Assembly: GCA_964530165.1 (NCBI GenBank)
Contig: CAZGYE010000130.1
Location: 1-14,223 of the forward strand
Source of the DNA: CAZGYE01 sp964530165
GTDB taxonomy: Bacteria; Planctomycetota; Planctomycetia; Planctomycetales; Planctomycetaceae
Reading direction: 5' to 3'
DNA length: 14,223 bases
Shown: positions 4,360-10,943 of the stretch, piece by piece
How the letters are laid out: each line of letters opens with the position of its first letter
How positions within the stretch are numbered: the stretch's first letter is position 1
Position numbers and translations under genes: made by a program
The notes under the pieces: model-generated
Databases searched by the model: none
Told to the model about the DNA's origin: nothing
What the model saw: only the letters and a program-made list of their open reading frames with translations

Positions 4360-5724
4360 ATGTCGGAAAATGCGCCCGAAAGCCATTCGCCCAATCTCGA
4401 GATCGGTTCCCCGTGCCTGCAGGGGGAGCGAGTTTCGTTTACCGGCACGCTGGCCTCGATGACGCATCGGCAGGCGCAGGAGCTTGCCGAGCAGCATGGC
4501 GGCGTCGCGACCGGATACGTCAGCAGGCAGACCACGATGCTCGTCGTCGGCGAAGAGGGTTGGCCGCTGGAACCGGACGGCGGGCCGTCGCAGAAACTCA
4601 GGCAGGTGACCGCGTGGCAGCAGGAGGGGCTCGAAATACGCGTGCTCAACGAGTCCGAGTGGCTGCATCTGCTAGGGCTTGAGGAGCGTCGCCGCGAGGT
4701 GCACCGGCTCTACACGCCGGCCATGCTCAGCCAGTTGCTCGACGTGCGGGTCGGCGTGATTCGCAGCTGGGAGCGGGCGGGGCTGATCAGGCCGGTCCGC
4801 AAGGTCTACCGGCTTCCCTACTTTGACTTTCAGGAGGTGGCCAGCGCCCGGCGGCTTTTGGAGCTGCTTTCGGCGGGCGTCTCGCGAAGGGAGATCGAAG
4901 CCAGTCTCCGCGAGCTGCGAAACGTGCTGGAAGGAGTCGACCGCCCGCTCGCCCAGTTGGACATCCTGGCCCGCGATTCGCACGTGCTGTACCGCGACGA
5001 GCGCGGACTGGTGGAACCTGTGAGCGGCCAACGGATGTTGGATTTCGAACCTCCGACAGAGGTGCGGCAAGCCGACGAACCGCCAACGGCCGACGAACCG
5101 CCAACGGCCGACGAAGGGACAAAGGGGCCAGAGGATGATTCTGATGTTTCGTGGGGCAGGCTTTCTAGCCTGCCGACCAGTGATGGCAGGCTAGAAAGCC
5201 TGCCCCACGCCCCCCCTGCCCTTCTGCACCGGACCGCCAGAGAATGGTTTCGAGAAGGCTGCCGGCTCTTGGAGCAGAACGAGCCGGCCTCGGCCGCCGA
5301 AGCGTTCCGCATGTGCTTGATGGATGAGCCCGGCGACGCGGAAGCGAATTTTCATCTGGCTGAGACGCTTTTGCGGCTGGGCCATCCGGACGGAGCACTG
5401 GAACGGTATTACGCGGCGGTCGAGACGGACCACGACTACATCGAAGCCTGGACCCAATTGGGCTGCCTTCATGCGGAGATGGGGCAGTTGACATCGGCCC
5501 TGGACGCCTTGCGGATCGCGATGTCGCTGCATCCCGAGTTTCCCGACGCCAACTGGCACGCCGCCGACGTGCTTCACCAACTGGGCCGGACCGACGAAGC
5601 GGTCGCCCACTGGCAGACCTATCTGAAATACGACAGCCGAGGCCCGTGGGCGGAAAGCGCGAGACAGCGGCTCGAAGAAGCGGAGGGCGCGAATGACGAA
5701 GGCCGAATGACGAATCTCGGATGA
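4360..5724 (+). CDS. BRCT - MerR-type HTH - TPR fusion protein
   Basis: The protein has 454 aa from ATG 4360. Residues about 16-107 resemble a BRCT domain: GERVSFTGTLASMTHRQAQE, a GG turn at 47-48, TTMLVVGEE and a W at 101 before LHLLGL. Residues 117-190 look like a MerR helix-turn-helix: LYTPAMLSQLLDVRVGVIRS followed by WERAGLI and a dimer-type helix. A low-complexity linker spans about 238-288 and includes a tandem DEPPTA repeat and 20 residues encoded by a palindrome (264-283). Residues 290-445 form four TPR-like helix pairs (AREWFREGCRLLEQ, AEANFHLAETLLRLG, IEAWTQLGCLHAEMG, ANWHAADVLHQLG). A DNA-binding regulator or scaffold is likely, and the ligand is unknown. The end lies in a heptad repeat that also supplies the stop codon. 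No clear ribosome site precedes the start, and an in-frame ATG at 4267 lies inside repeat DNA. Confidence 0.85.
   Translation: MSENAPESHSPNLEIGSPCLQGERVSFTGTLASMTHRQAQELAEQHGGVATGYVSRQTTMLVVGEEGWPLEPDGGPSQKLRQVTAWQQEGLEIRVLNESEWLHLLGLEERRREVHRLYTPAMLSQLLDVRVGVIRSWERAGLIRPVRKVYRLPYFDFQEVASARRLLELLSAGVSRREIEASLRELRNVLEGVDRPLAQLDILARDSHVLYRDERGLVEPVSGQRMLDFEPPTEVRQADEPPTADEPPTADEGTKGPEDDSDVSWGRLSSLPTSDGRLESLPHAPPALLHRTAREWFREGCRLLEQNEPASAAEAFRMCLMDEPGDAEANFHLAETLLRLGHPDGALERYYAAVETDHDYIEAWTQLGCLHAEMGQLTSALDALRIAMSLHPEFPDANWHAADVLHQLGRTDEAVAHWQTYLKYDSRGPWAESARQRLEEAEGANDEGRMTNLG
5071..5115 (+). repeat. 18-bp in-frame tandem repeat, 2.5 copies
   Basis: The unit gccgacgaaccgccaacg occurs at 5071-5088 and 5089-5106, and its first half again at 5107-5115. 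It encodes an acidic, proline-rich linker (ADEPPT repeated) between the MerR-like and TPR parts of the fusion protein. Being a multiple of three, copy number can change without shifting the frame. Confidence 0.9.
5151..5208. repeat. Perfect 24-bp-arm palindrome inside the BRCT-MerR-TPR gene
   Basis: The arms at 5151-5174 and 5185-5208 are exact reverse complements with a 10-nt loop (gaccagtgat). Both are built around ggcaggcta/tagcctgcc. The element is read through in frame, giving WGRLSSLPTSDGRLESLPH in the linker of the host protein. Perfect arms suggest a recent insertion, and its caggct core links it to the shorter palindrome at 934-953. Confidence 0.9.
5688..5722. repeat. Heptanucleotide array at the end of the BRCT gene
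   Basis: Five 7-bp units (cgcgaat, gacgaag, gccgaat, gacgaat, ctcggat) run to two bases before the end of the stop codon at 5722-5724. They encode the last residues of the protein (ANDEGRMTNLG), which do not look like TPR sequence. The gacgaat unit differs by one base from gacgatt in the array at 4241-4275, so both arrays probably belong to one repeat family. Confidence 0.6.
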
Positions 5725-5734
5725 ACCGCAAGCG

Positions 5735-6496
5735 TCAGGCGAGCAATTCAAGCAGCAAGTTATCCGGTGGATAGGGATGCCCCTTGTGCTGGGTGAAGGC
5801 CTCCCCGTATTCGACGCCGATATTCTCTCCGCGGGTCGCGCTCCACCGCTTGCAGCTCTCCAGATACTCGTCGATGCCGTGCTGCTTCAACAGCCAACTC
5901 CGCTGGCTTTCGTGACAGGTGAGCATGTTCCGCTTCAATTCAAATGTCGACGAGATATCGACGACAAACTCGACCTCTGTCGGCCGCCCGTAGTGATCGG
6001 CCCCTTCGACCGCATCGACGTAATACAGGTGCGGGATTTTCTTGATCGGCGGGGCCGGATTCCACTGGCGGGTTGGGTAGTTCGGCATCGGGGCGTTGAA
6101 ACAGGCGTCACGGACCAGCCGGCTTGTTATTTCGTGATCGTTCATGTAGTCAATCGGCGGGGCGGTGATGACGATCTCCGGGTGGGTCCGCCGGACGGCT
6201 TCGGTCACTCTGCGGCGGCTGGGGTTGTCGAACACGATCGAAACGTCGCGGAACTCGAGACAGAGGTAGTCGGCCCCGAGCAGTTCCGCCGCCCGGCGGG
6301 CCTCTTCCCGACGGATGCGTGCGATCTCCTCCGAGCCGACTTCAGCGCTGCCGCAATCGCCGGGCGTCATCGTCGCGATTGTGATCGCGCAGCCTTTTTG
6401 TTTCAGCAGCGCGAGCGTTCCGGCACACTGAAACTCGATGTCGTCCGGATGGGCGTGAATAGCCAGGATTCGTGGCGAAAGAGTTGTTTCAGACAT
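5735..6496 (-). CDS. PIG-L family deacetylase (LmbE-like)
   Basis: PIG-L/LmbE proteins are zinc hydrolases that remove acetyl groups from N-acetylglucosamine-type substrates, including BshB of bacillithiol and MshB of mycothiol synthesis. This 253-aa protein has the hallmark HPDD at 16-19 (H16 and D19 as ligands or base), the strand-turn ILAIHAHPDDIEFQCAGTLA, IATMTPGDCGS at 40-50, RREEARRAAELLGAD at 62-76, and PPIDYMNDHEITS at 113-125, where H121 should be the third zinc ligand. No signal peptide is present, so it is cytoplasmic. The C-terminal part (EYGEAFTQHKGHP) is normal for planctomycete members. It ends 10 bp from the convergent BRCT gene and is divergent from the lipoprotein gene. The substrate cannot be read from the sequence. 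ATG 6496 places the first strand correctly. Confidence 0.93.
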   Translation of the reverse strand: MSETTLSPRILAIHAHPDDIEFQCAGTLALLKQKGCAITIATMTPGDCGSAEVGSEEIARIRREEARRAAELLGADYLCLEFRDVSIVFDNPSRRRVTEAVRRTHPEIVITAPPIDYMNDHEITSRLVRDACFNAPMPNYPTRQWNPAPPIKKIPHLYYVDAVEGADHYGRPTEVEFVVDISSTFELKRNMLTCHESQRSWLLKQHGIDEYLESCKRWSATRGENIGVEYGEAFTQHKGHPYPPDNLLLELLA

Positions 6497-6732
6497 AGAA
6501 TTCCACGGCTCTCAGGAACTGGATCGAGCGAGGCACTCCGCTATCAAAACGCGACGTCACGATGGAGTCAAGGGACAGGTGTTCGTGGCATTCCACAGCT
6601 TCCCCTTTCCAAGATCGAGGATTTCCCCTAGAACACGCCTCCTCAGGCGAATCGGCCGCGGAAAACGGTTTGCGCACCGAACAAAGCCGATTCAAGACCA
6701 CTTCCCTCATACTCTCAAGGGATGGAGAGGTC

Positions 6733-8019
6733 ATGAGCACAAGTCGAGTGTCATGGATGTCCGTTGCCGCTGGCTGCTTGGGTCTTCTGTTTCTCGCCGG
6801 TTGCAGCGGTGGAGACGAACCGGCACAGGTCGAGCAAAACGGCTCGCCGGTTACGTCCGATGAGGCAAATTCGGCCGGTCACCCCAATAGCGAGCAACGC
6901 TCCGGTGCATTGCCGATCGCCGCGATCCACTCTGCAGGAACCTCCGAACCGGACAAGATCAACGTCCCGAAGCCCAAAAAAGGCAGCCCCGAATGGATGG
7001 TCCACGAAATCATCGCGCTGCGGGTCCAAAAACTACCGGCAACCAACGACGTTGAAGAGCTGCGTGCCGCCCGTTATCGGCGGAATCAGCAAATCATCGA
7101 ACTCGCCGAGCAGGCCATCGCCGCCACACACGAGGATCCCGAAAAGGAGCAAACGTTTAACGTCGCCGTGCATCACTTGATGGAGGCCCGCCGACAATTG
7201 GCTCTGCAAGGGGACCGGCAACAAATCGACGCACTCTACGAACACGCGGAAGCGCTCTACCGGCGCGATCCGGCATCGAAAGCGGCAGCCGAGGCAGCGT
7301 TTGCCTTGGCAAGCTTCGCGCATGAGAACGCTCGTCGATTTGCCCAGCAAGAACCCCGGTGGCTGATGGAGTTTGCCAAGCTGGCAAGAGTCTTCGCGAC
7401 CAATTTTCCGCAGGAACGGGCGCGTGCCGCCCCGCTGCTCTTTTCCGCCGGCTGGACTTGTGAGCTGCACCGGATGCGCGCAGAAGCGATCCATTGTTAC
7501 ACGCTCATTCAAGAGAAATTTCCCAAGACACAGCAGGCTCAGCAGACGGTGGCGATTCTGCGGCGGCTCAACCTGAAAGGGACATCTCCCCAATTCGCAG
7601 GACCGACGATTGACGGCGGCTTTGTCAACATCGACGACGACAAAGGCCACGTGGTGCTCGTTGTGTTTTGGGCCAGCGACAACGAAGAATTCAGCGAACT
7701 TCTGCCAAACCTGATGGCCGTATTCACAAAGCACGAAAAGGCCGGGCTTCGAATCGTCGGCGTGAACCTCGACGATGAGAAATCGACGGTCGATGCATTC
7801 CTACGAAGCAACGACTTACCCTGGCCGAACATCTTTTATAGCGAGCGCACGAAACGACGGTGGGAGAATCCGTTGGTGAAATACTACGGCGTCCGCAACA
7901 TGCCGATGCTCTGGTTGATCGACCGGAACGGCATTGTCGTCGACACGATGGTGGATCCAGCCCAGCTCGAGACTGAAGTGAGCCGCCTGCAGGGTCCCGC
8001 ACGCCGCGATTTGAAGTAA
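6733..8019 (+). CDS. Lipoprotein with TlpA/thioredoxin-like domain lacking CxxC
   Basis: This 428-aa protein begins with a lipoprotein signal peptide (VAAGCLGLLFLAGC) with the modified cysteine at C24, so it should be membrane-anchored outside the cytoplasm. A low-complexity linker runs to about residue 75. Residues about 85-280 are helical, with TPR-like spacing (FALASFAHENARRFAQ, EAIHCYTLIQEKFPK). Residues about 285-420 form a TlpA/AhpC-like thioredoxin fold: GTSPQFAGPTIDGG, VVLVVFWASDNEEF at 307-320, GLRIVGVNLDDE and NMPMLWLIDRNGIVV with the usual cis-proline at P391. The place of WCxxC is taken by WASDNEEF, so thiol-disulfide exchange is not expected; a binding or structural role is likelier. 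ATG 6733 is preceded by GGAGAGG. The open frame begins earlier, but those residues do not look like a signal sequence. Confidence 0.88.
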   Translation: MSTSRVSWMSVAAGCLGLLFLAGCSGGDEPAQVEQNGSPVTSDEANSAGHPNSEQRSGALPIAAIHSAGTSEPDKINVPKPKKGSPEWMVHEIIALRVQKLPATNDVEELRAARYRRNQQIIELAEQAIAATHEDPEKEQTFNVAVHHLMEARRQLALQGDRQQIDALYEHAEALYRRDPASKAAAEAAFALASFAHENARRFAQQEPRWLMEFAKLARVFATNFPQERARAAPLLFSAGWTCELHRMRAEAIHCYTLIQEKFPKTQQAQQTVAILRRLNLKGTSPQFAGPTIDGGFVNIDDDKGHVVLVVFWASDNEEFSELLPNLMAVFTKHEKAGLRIVGVNLDDEKSTVDAFLRSNDLPWPNIFYSERTKRRWENPLVKYYGVRNMPMLWLIDRNGIVVDTMVDPAQLETEVSRLQGPARRDLK

Positions 8020-8040
8020 CGAGCTTGCTTCACTCAGAGT

Positions 8041-8063
8041 CGTGCCGCAGATCTGCGCGCACG
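8041..8063. terminator. Palindrome after the lipoprotein gene, weak terminator candidate
   Basis: The 23 bases form arms cgtgccgcaga and tctgcgcgcacg that pair with one bulged base around an AGATCT centre. It lies 21 bases past the stop codon. There is no T-run, so termination is only suggested by position. Confidence 0.25.
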
Positions 8064-8271
8064 ATGCTCGCTTCAATGGTCCGGTTCCGAAATGCGGATC
8101 CCGAAATCGAAGGTCCCGCAGCCATCCTCGGAATCTCAGGGCGACCCGATCAGACCAACGAAACGGCCCCGAAGATTCGCTTCCAACCGGATTCCGCCCC
8201 CATTTCTCCACAAAAAGTGAACAAATGGGAGAAAACGGGCTTGTTTTCTACACAGTCGTATATTAGAATTC

Positions 8272-8303
8272 CTGTTGACACACAGATGTCGATACTGTAT
8301 TTG
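8272..8303 (+). promoter_or_regulatory. Candidate lexA promoter with overlapping CTGT-N6-ACAG dyad
   Basis: A perfect -35 hexamer TTGACA at 8275-8280 is followed after 17 bases by TATTTG at 8298-8303 as a fair -10. The dyad CTGT (8272-8275) and ACAG (8282-8285), with six bases between, overlaps the -35 box. LexA operators of other phyla are often dyads near the promoter, for example CTGT-N8-ACAG in E. coli, so self-repression through this site is plausible. The spacing is not the E. coli one. It is 165 bases before the lexA start. Apart from this and the palindrome at 8041-8063, I see nothing definite in the 448-bp gap 8020-8467, which includes a run of G at about 8332-8339. Confidence 0.4.
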
Positions 8304-8467
8304 GATACCGATATTGAGAATTCGGCAAGATGGGGGGGGAAACCGTCTCTCGCCCGCAGCAGTTTGCTCAGTGGGTGTCTGCAGGGCATCAGATGTGTGT
8401 CCATAGGTGAACAGGCCGACAAAGACAGACGTTTCTAGGAAATTACTCGAATCAGAAGGAGTACGCC

Positions 8468-9085
8468 ATGCTAGGCAAGACAAATCAGCCCAAGCCGGCG
8501 CTGACAGCCCGTCAGCGTGAAATCTACGAGTTCCTTAAGGATAAAATTCTCAACCGCGGTTATGGACCGACGGTGCGCGAGATCGGGGCGCAGTTTGGGA
8601 TCCGGTCTCCCAACGGTGTGATGTGCCACCTGAAGGCTTTGGAGAAGAAGGGGCTGATTTCCCGCGAGCCGCACATGTCGCGTGCCATCCAGTTGGCGAC
8701 CGAGCCGCCTCGGCTCCGGATGACTCTGCCTCTGGCCGGTCAAATTGCCGCCGGCAGTCCGGTGCTGGCCGAAGAACAAGTTGAACGCGTCGATTTCGCC
8801 ACGCTGTTCGACAACGAGGACCATTTCTGCCTGAAGGTGAAAGGGGACTCGATGGTCGAGGACCAAATCGCTGATGGTGATTACGTCGTTGTGCGCCGAC
8901 AGGAAAGCTGCACGAACGGCGACATCATCGTTGCTTTGGTCGACGGGCAAGACGCCACCCTCAAGCGGTTTTACCGCGAACCGGATCGAATTCGCCTCGA
9001 GCCGGCCAACTCGACGATGGAGCCGATCTATTCGAACAACGTCAACGTGCTGGGCGTCGTGGTCGGCGTCCTGCGGAAGTATTAG
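8468..9085 (+). CDS. lexA: LexA repressor (SOS response)
   Basis: LexA represses DNA-damage genes and cleaves itself when stimulated by RecA filaments. The 205-aa protein has the N-terminal winged helix (LTARQREIYEFLKDKI at 12-27, PTVREIGAQFGIRSPNGVMC at 34-53, LKALEKKGLISRE) and a C-terminal S24 peptidase-type domain. The self-cleavage bond should be A95-G96 in QIAAGSPV. The catalytic serine is S128 in VKGDSMVEDQIADGDYV and the lysine base is K166 in ATLKRFY, so all parts needed for self-cleavage are present. ATG 8468 is preceded by AAGGAG seven bases upstream. It is a single gene with a long leader, ending against a convergent regulator. No recA, imuA/B or dnaE2 is in the window. Confidence 0.96.
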   Translation: MLGKTNQPKPALTARQREIYEFLKDKILNRGYGPTVREIGAQFGIRSPNGVMCHLKALEKKGLISREPHMSRAIQLATEPPRLRMTLPLAGQIAAGSPVLAEEQVERVDFATLFDNEDHFCLKVKGDSMVEDQIADGDYVVVRRQESCTNGDIIVALVDGQDATLKRFYREPDRIRLEPANSTMEPIYSNNVNVLGVVVGVLRKY

Positions 9086-9126
9086 TGGTCTGTCGACTTG
9101 CAGTGGACGGTGTTGTGGGAGACAGA

Positions 9127-9160
9127 CTTTGCAACCTGCGCTCACAGAGAGGTTGCAAAG
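9127..9160. terminator. Hairpin between convergent lexA and regulator genes
   Basis: The perfect 11-bp arms ctttgcaacct (9127-9137) and aggttgcaaag (9150-9160) flank a 12-nt loop in the 119-bp space between two converging genes. Position and symmetry suit a terminator working in both directions. No long T-run follows on either side. Confidence 0.6.
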
Positions 9161-9204
9161 CCGCCGCCCTCGGTTGCTCCCGCCGTTGAGTCGGTGATGC
9201 GAAA

Positions 9205-10596
9205 CTAACCGGCGGTTGCCTGCGAGTGGTGCTGGTTGAGTTTGTTGTAGAGCGTTTTCAGCGCGATCCCCAGCTCGGCCGCCGCTTTGGGCTTGTCGCC
9301 GCTGTGCTTTTCCAGCACCCGATAGATGACTTCCATCTCAATTTCGCGCAACGTCTGCGGTTCCCGTCCCGTCGAAAGTGAAAACGGCCTGACTCCGATC
9401 ATGCCCTGCGACGTCACTGCGGCGGGCAGATCGTCGGGCGTAATCGTTTCGCCGTCGGCAAGAATGACGGCGTGCTCCAGCGCATTGGCCAGTTCGCGGA
9501 CGTTTCCGCTCCAATCGTGGCTCATCAGCAATTCGACCGCGTCTGGAGAAAGAAGGCCGTCGGGAACTTCGGGGCGCTTCAGGTAGCGGGCGATCAGGAA
9601 CCGGGCGAGTTCGGGGATGTCTTCTTTGCGATCGCGCAGCGCGGGCAGGTGAATCTCGAACGTATTGACGCGGAAAAACAGGTCTTCCCGGAATGTCCGT
9701 TCGTGAACCATTCCCTGCAACTCGCGATTCGTCGCACAAACGACACGGACGTCGACGTGGAACGATTCGTTTTCGCCGACACGCCGTATTTCGCCCGACT
9801 CAAGGAAACGGAGCAGCTTGACCTGCATCGCTTTGTCGAGCTCACCCAGCTCGTCCAGAAGCAGAGTTCCCCCGTTGGCAACCTCGAAAAGCCCTTTGCG
9901 GGCCGAATCAGCTCCCGTGAACGCCCCTTTGCGATGCCCGAAGAACTCGCTATCGACTAGGTTTTCCGGCAGCGCGCCACAGTTGACGGCGACGAACGGG
10001 GCCGCGCGACGCTCGCTGAGGTCGTGAATCCGGCGGGCCACAAGTTCTTTACCCGTCCCCGTCTCCCCGAGAATCAGCACCGTGGAATCGGTCGGGGCAA
10101 CCTTCTCGACCAACTTGTTGACGCGCGTCATTGCTGGAGTCTGACCGATCAAGTCCGACGAACCTTCGACCCGTTTCAGTCGGCTCTCCAAAGCGATGGT
10201 TTTGTTCATCAGCGCACGTTTCTCACCGACCCGCTGCAAGACATTCGCAATTTCGAACAGCTTGCACGGTTTTGGCAGGAAGTCGTAGGCTCCCCGCCGG
10301 ATCGCCTGGATGGCCTCCTCCATGCTGCCGTGACCGGTGCTGATGATAATTTCCGTGTCGGCAGCGAGCTTCCGAATGTGCTCGACGACGTCCCAGCCGC
10401 TTAATCCCGGCATCCGCAAGTCGATGATGGCGGCATCGAAGGTGTTCCGATCGAGCGCTGCGAGTGCGGCTTCCCCATCCTCACAAATGGTGACGTCATA
10501 TCCCATTCGCGGCAGCTCGATCTGCATCACCTCCCGAATGGGAGCCTCGTCGTCGACGAACAACACGCGTAACTTATGCTGGGTCGAAGAACTCAA
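9205..10596 (-). CDS. NtrC-family sigma-54-dependent response regulator
   Basis: When phosphorylated, such regulators form ATPase rings that remodel RNA polymerase carrying sigma-54. This 463-aa protein has a receiver domain (1-120) with D15/D16, the phosphorylation site D59 in AAIIDLRMPG, T87 in ISTGHG and K109 in LPKPCK. The AAA+ domain (about 147-385) has Walker A GETGTGKE (177-184), an intact GAFTGA loop (224-229), Walker B LLLDE (245-249) and the RVVCATNREL sensor. A Fis-type helix-turn-helix ends it (413-456, KPKAAAELGIALKTLYNKL). The start is TTG at 10596: the receiver strand RVLFVDD begins at residue 10, AAGGAGAGG lies just upstream, and the next ATG would cut the receiver domain. No sensor kinase lies next to it here. 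Its targets are unknown; the divergent HzsA-like gene is a possible one by position only. Confidence 0.95.
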   Translation of the reverse strand: MSSSTQHKLRVLFVDDEAPIREVMQIELPRMGYDVTICEDGEAALAALDRNTFDAAIIDLRMPGLSGWDVVEHIRKLAADTEIIISTGHGSMEEAIQAIRRGAYDFLPKPCKLFEIANVLQRVGEKRALMNKTIALESRLKRVEGSSDLIGQTPAMTRVNKLVEKVAPTDSTVLILGETGTGKELVARRIHDLSERRAAPFVAVNCGALPENLVDSEFFGHRKGAFTGADSARKGLFEVANGGTLLLDELGELDKAMQVKLLRFLESGEIRRVGENESFHVDVRVVCATNRELQGMVHERTFREDLFFRVNTFEIHLPALRDRKEDIPELARFLIARYLKRPEVPDGLLSPDAVELLMSHDWSGNVRELANALEHAVILADGETITPDDLPAAVTSQGMIGVRPFSLSTGREPQTLREIEMEVIYRVLEKHSGDKPKAAAELGIALKTLYNKLNQHHSQATAG

Positions 10597-10943
10597 ACGG
10601 CCTCTCCTTTGTTGGCCTTCAGACGTCCGTCTCGACCAACCGCCCAGTTGAGATCAGTTTTCTCGGAAATAGTGAATTGGGATGCGGTTGATAGCAGAAT
10701 TTGCAGTTTCAGGCAAGAGGGCCGACGGTTGAGAGTCGAGATGGTCGAACTGTCGAGATGTTTGCTCCGGCGCGACTGTTTGCACTTGACGATGCCTGCT
10801 TGATGACGCCCAATCAGCCTCGTATGCTCAGGACTGATCGGTCCTGTAGAAAAAGCCAACAAACGTGGACGGACGCTGGCGTTTACGATAACCTGATGGG
10901 AACCCAACGACATGGGAATCTTTGGCTTGCGAGGAGAATCGCT
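10597..10943. other. Divergent intergenic region between the regulator and HzsA-like genes
   Basis: This 347-bp space holds the ribosome site of the regulator (AAGGAGAGG on the minus strand, about 10603-10611) and that of the large secreted protein (GAGGAG at 10931-10936). A 6-bp inverted repeat, caggac and gtcctg with a tgatcg loop, is at about 10832-10849. I looked for a GG-N10-GC sigma-54 promoter and found no good match, nor a clear sigma-70 promoter. An open frame reads through it on the plus strand but shows no family resemblance. Confidence 0.6.

Noticed and set aside
8332..8339. Run of eight G residues in the lexA leader
   Set aside because: A single G-run cannot form an intramolecular quadruplex, and no partner runs of similar length are near.
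8025..8438. Open frame of 137 codons between the lipoprotein gene and lexA
   Set aside because: It has no ribosome site, family pattern or coding-like composition, and it runs through the candidate lexA promoter.
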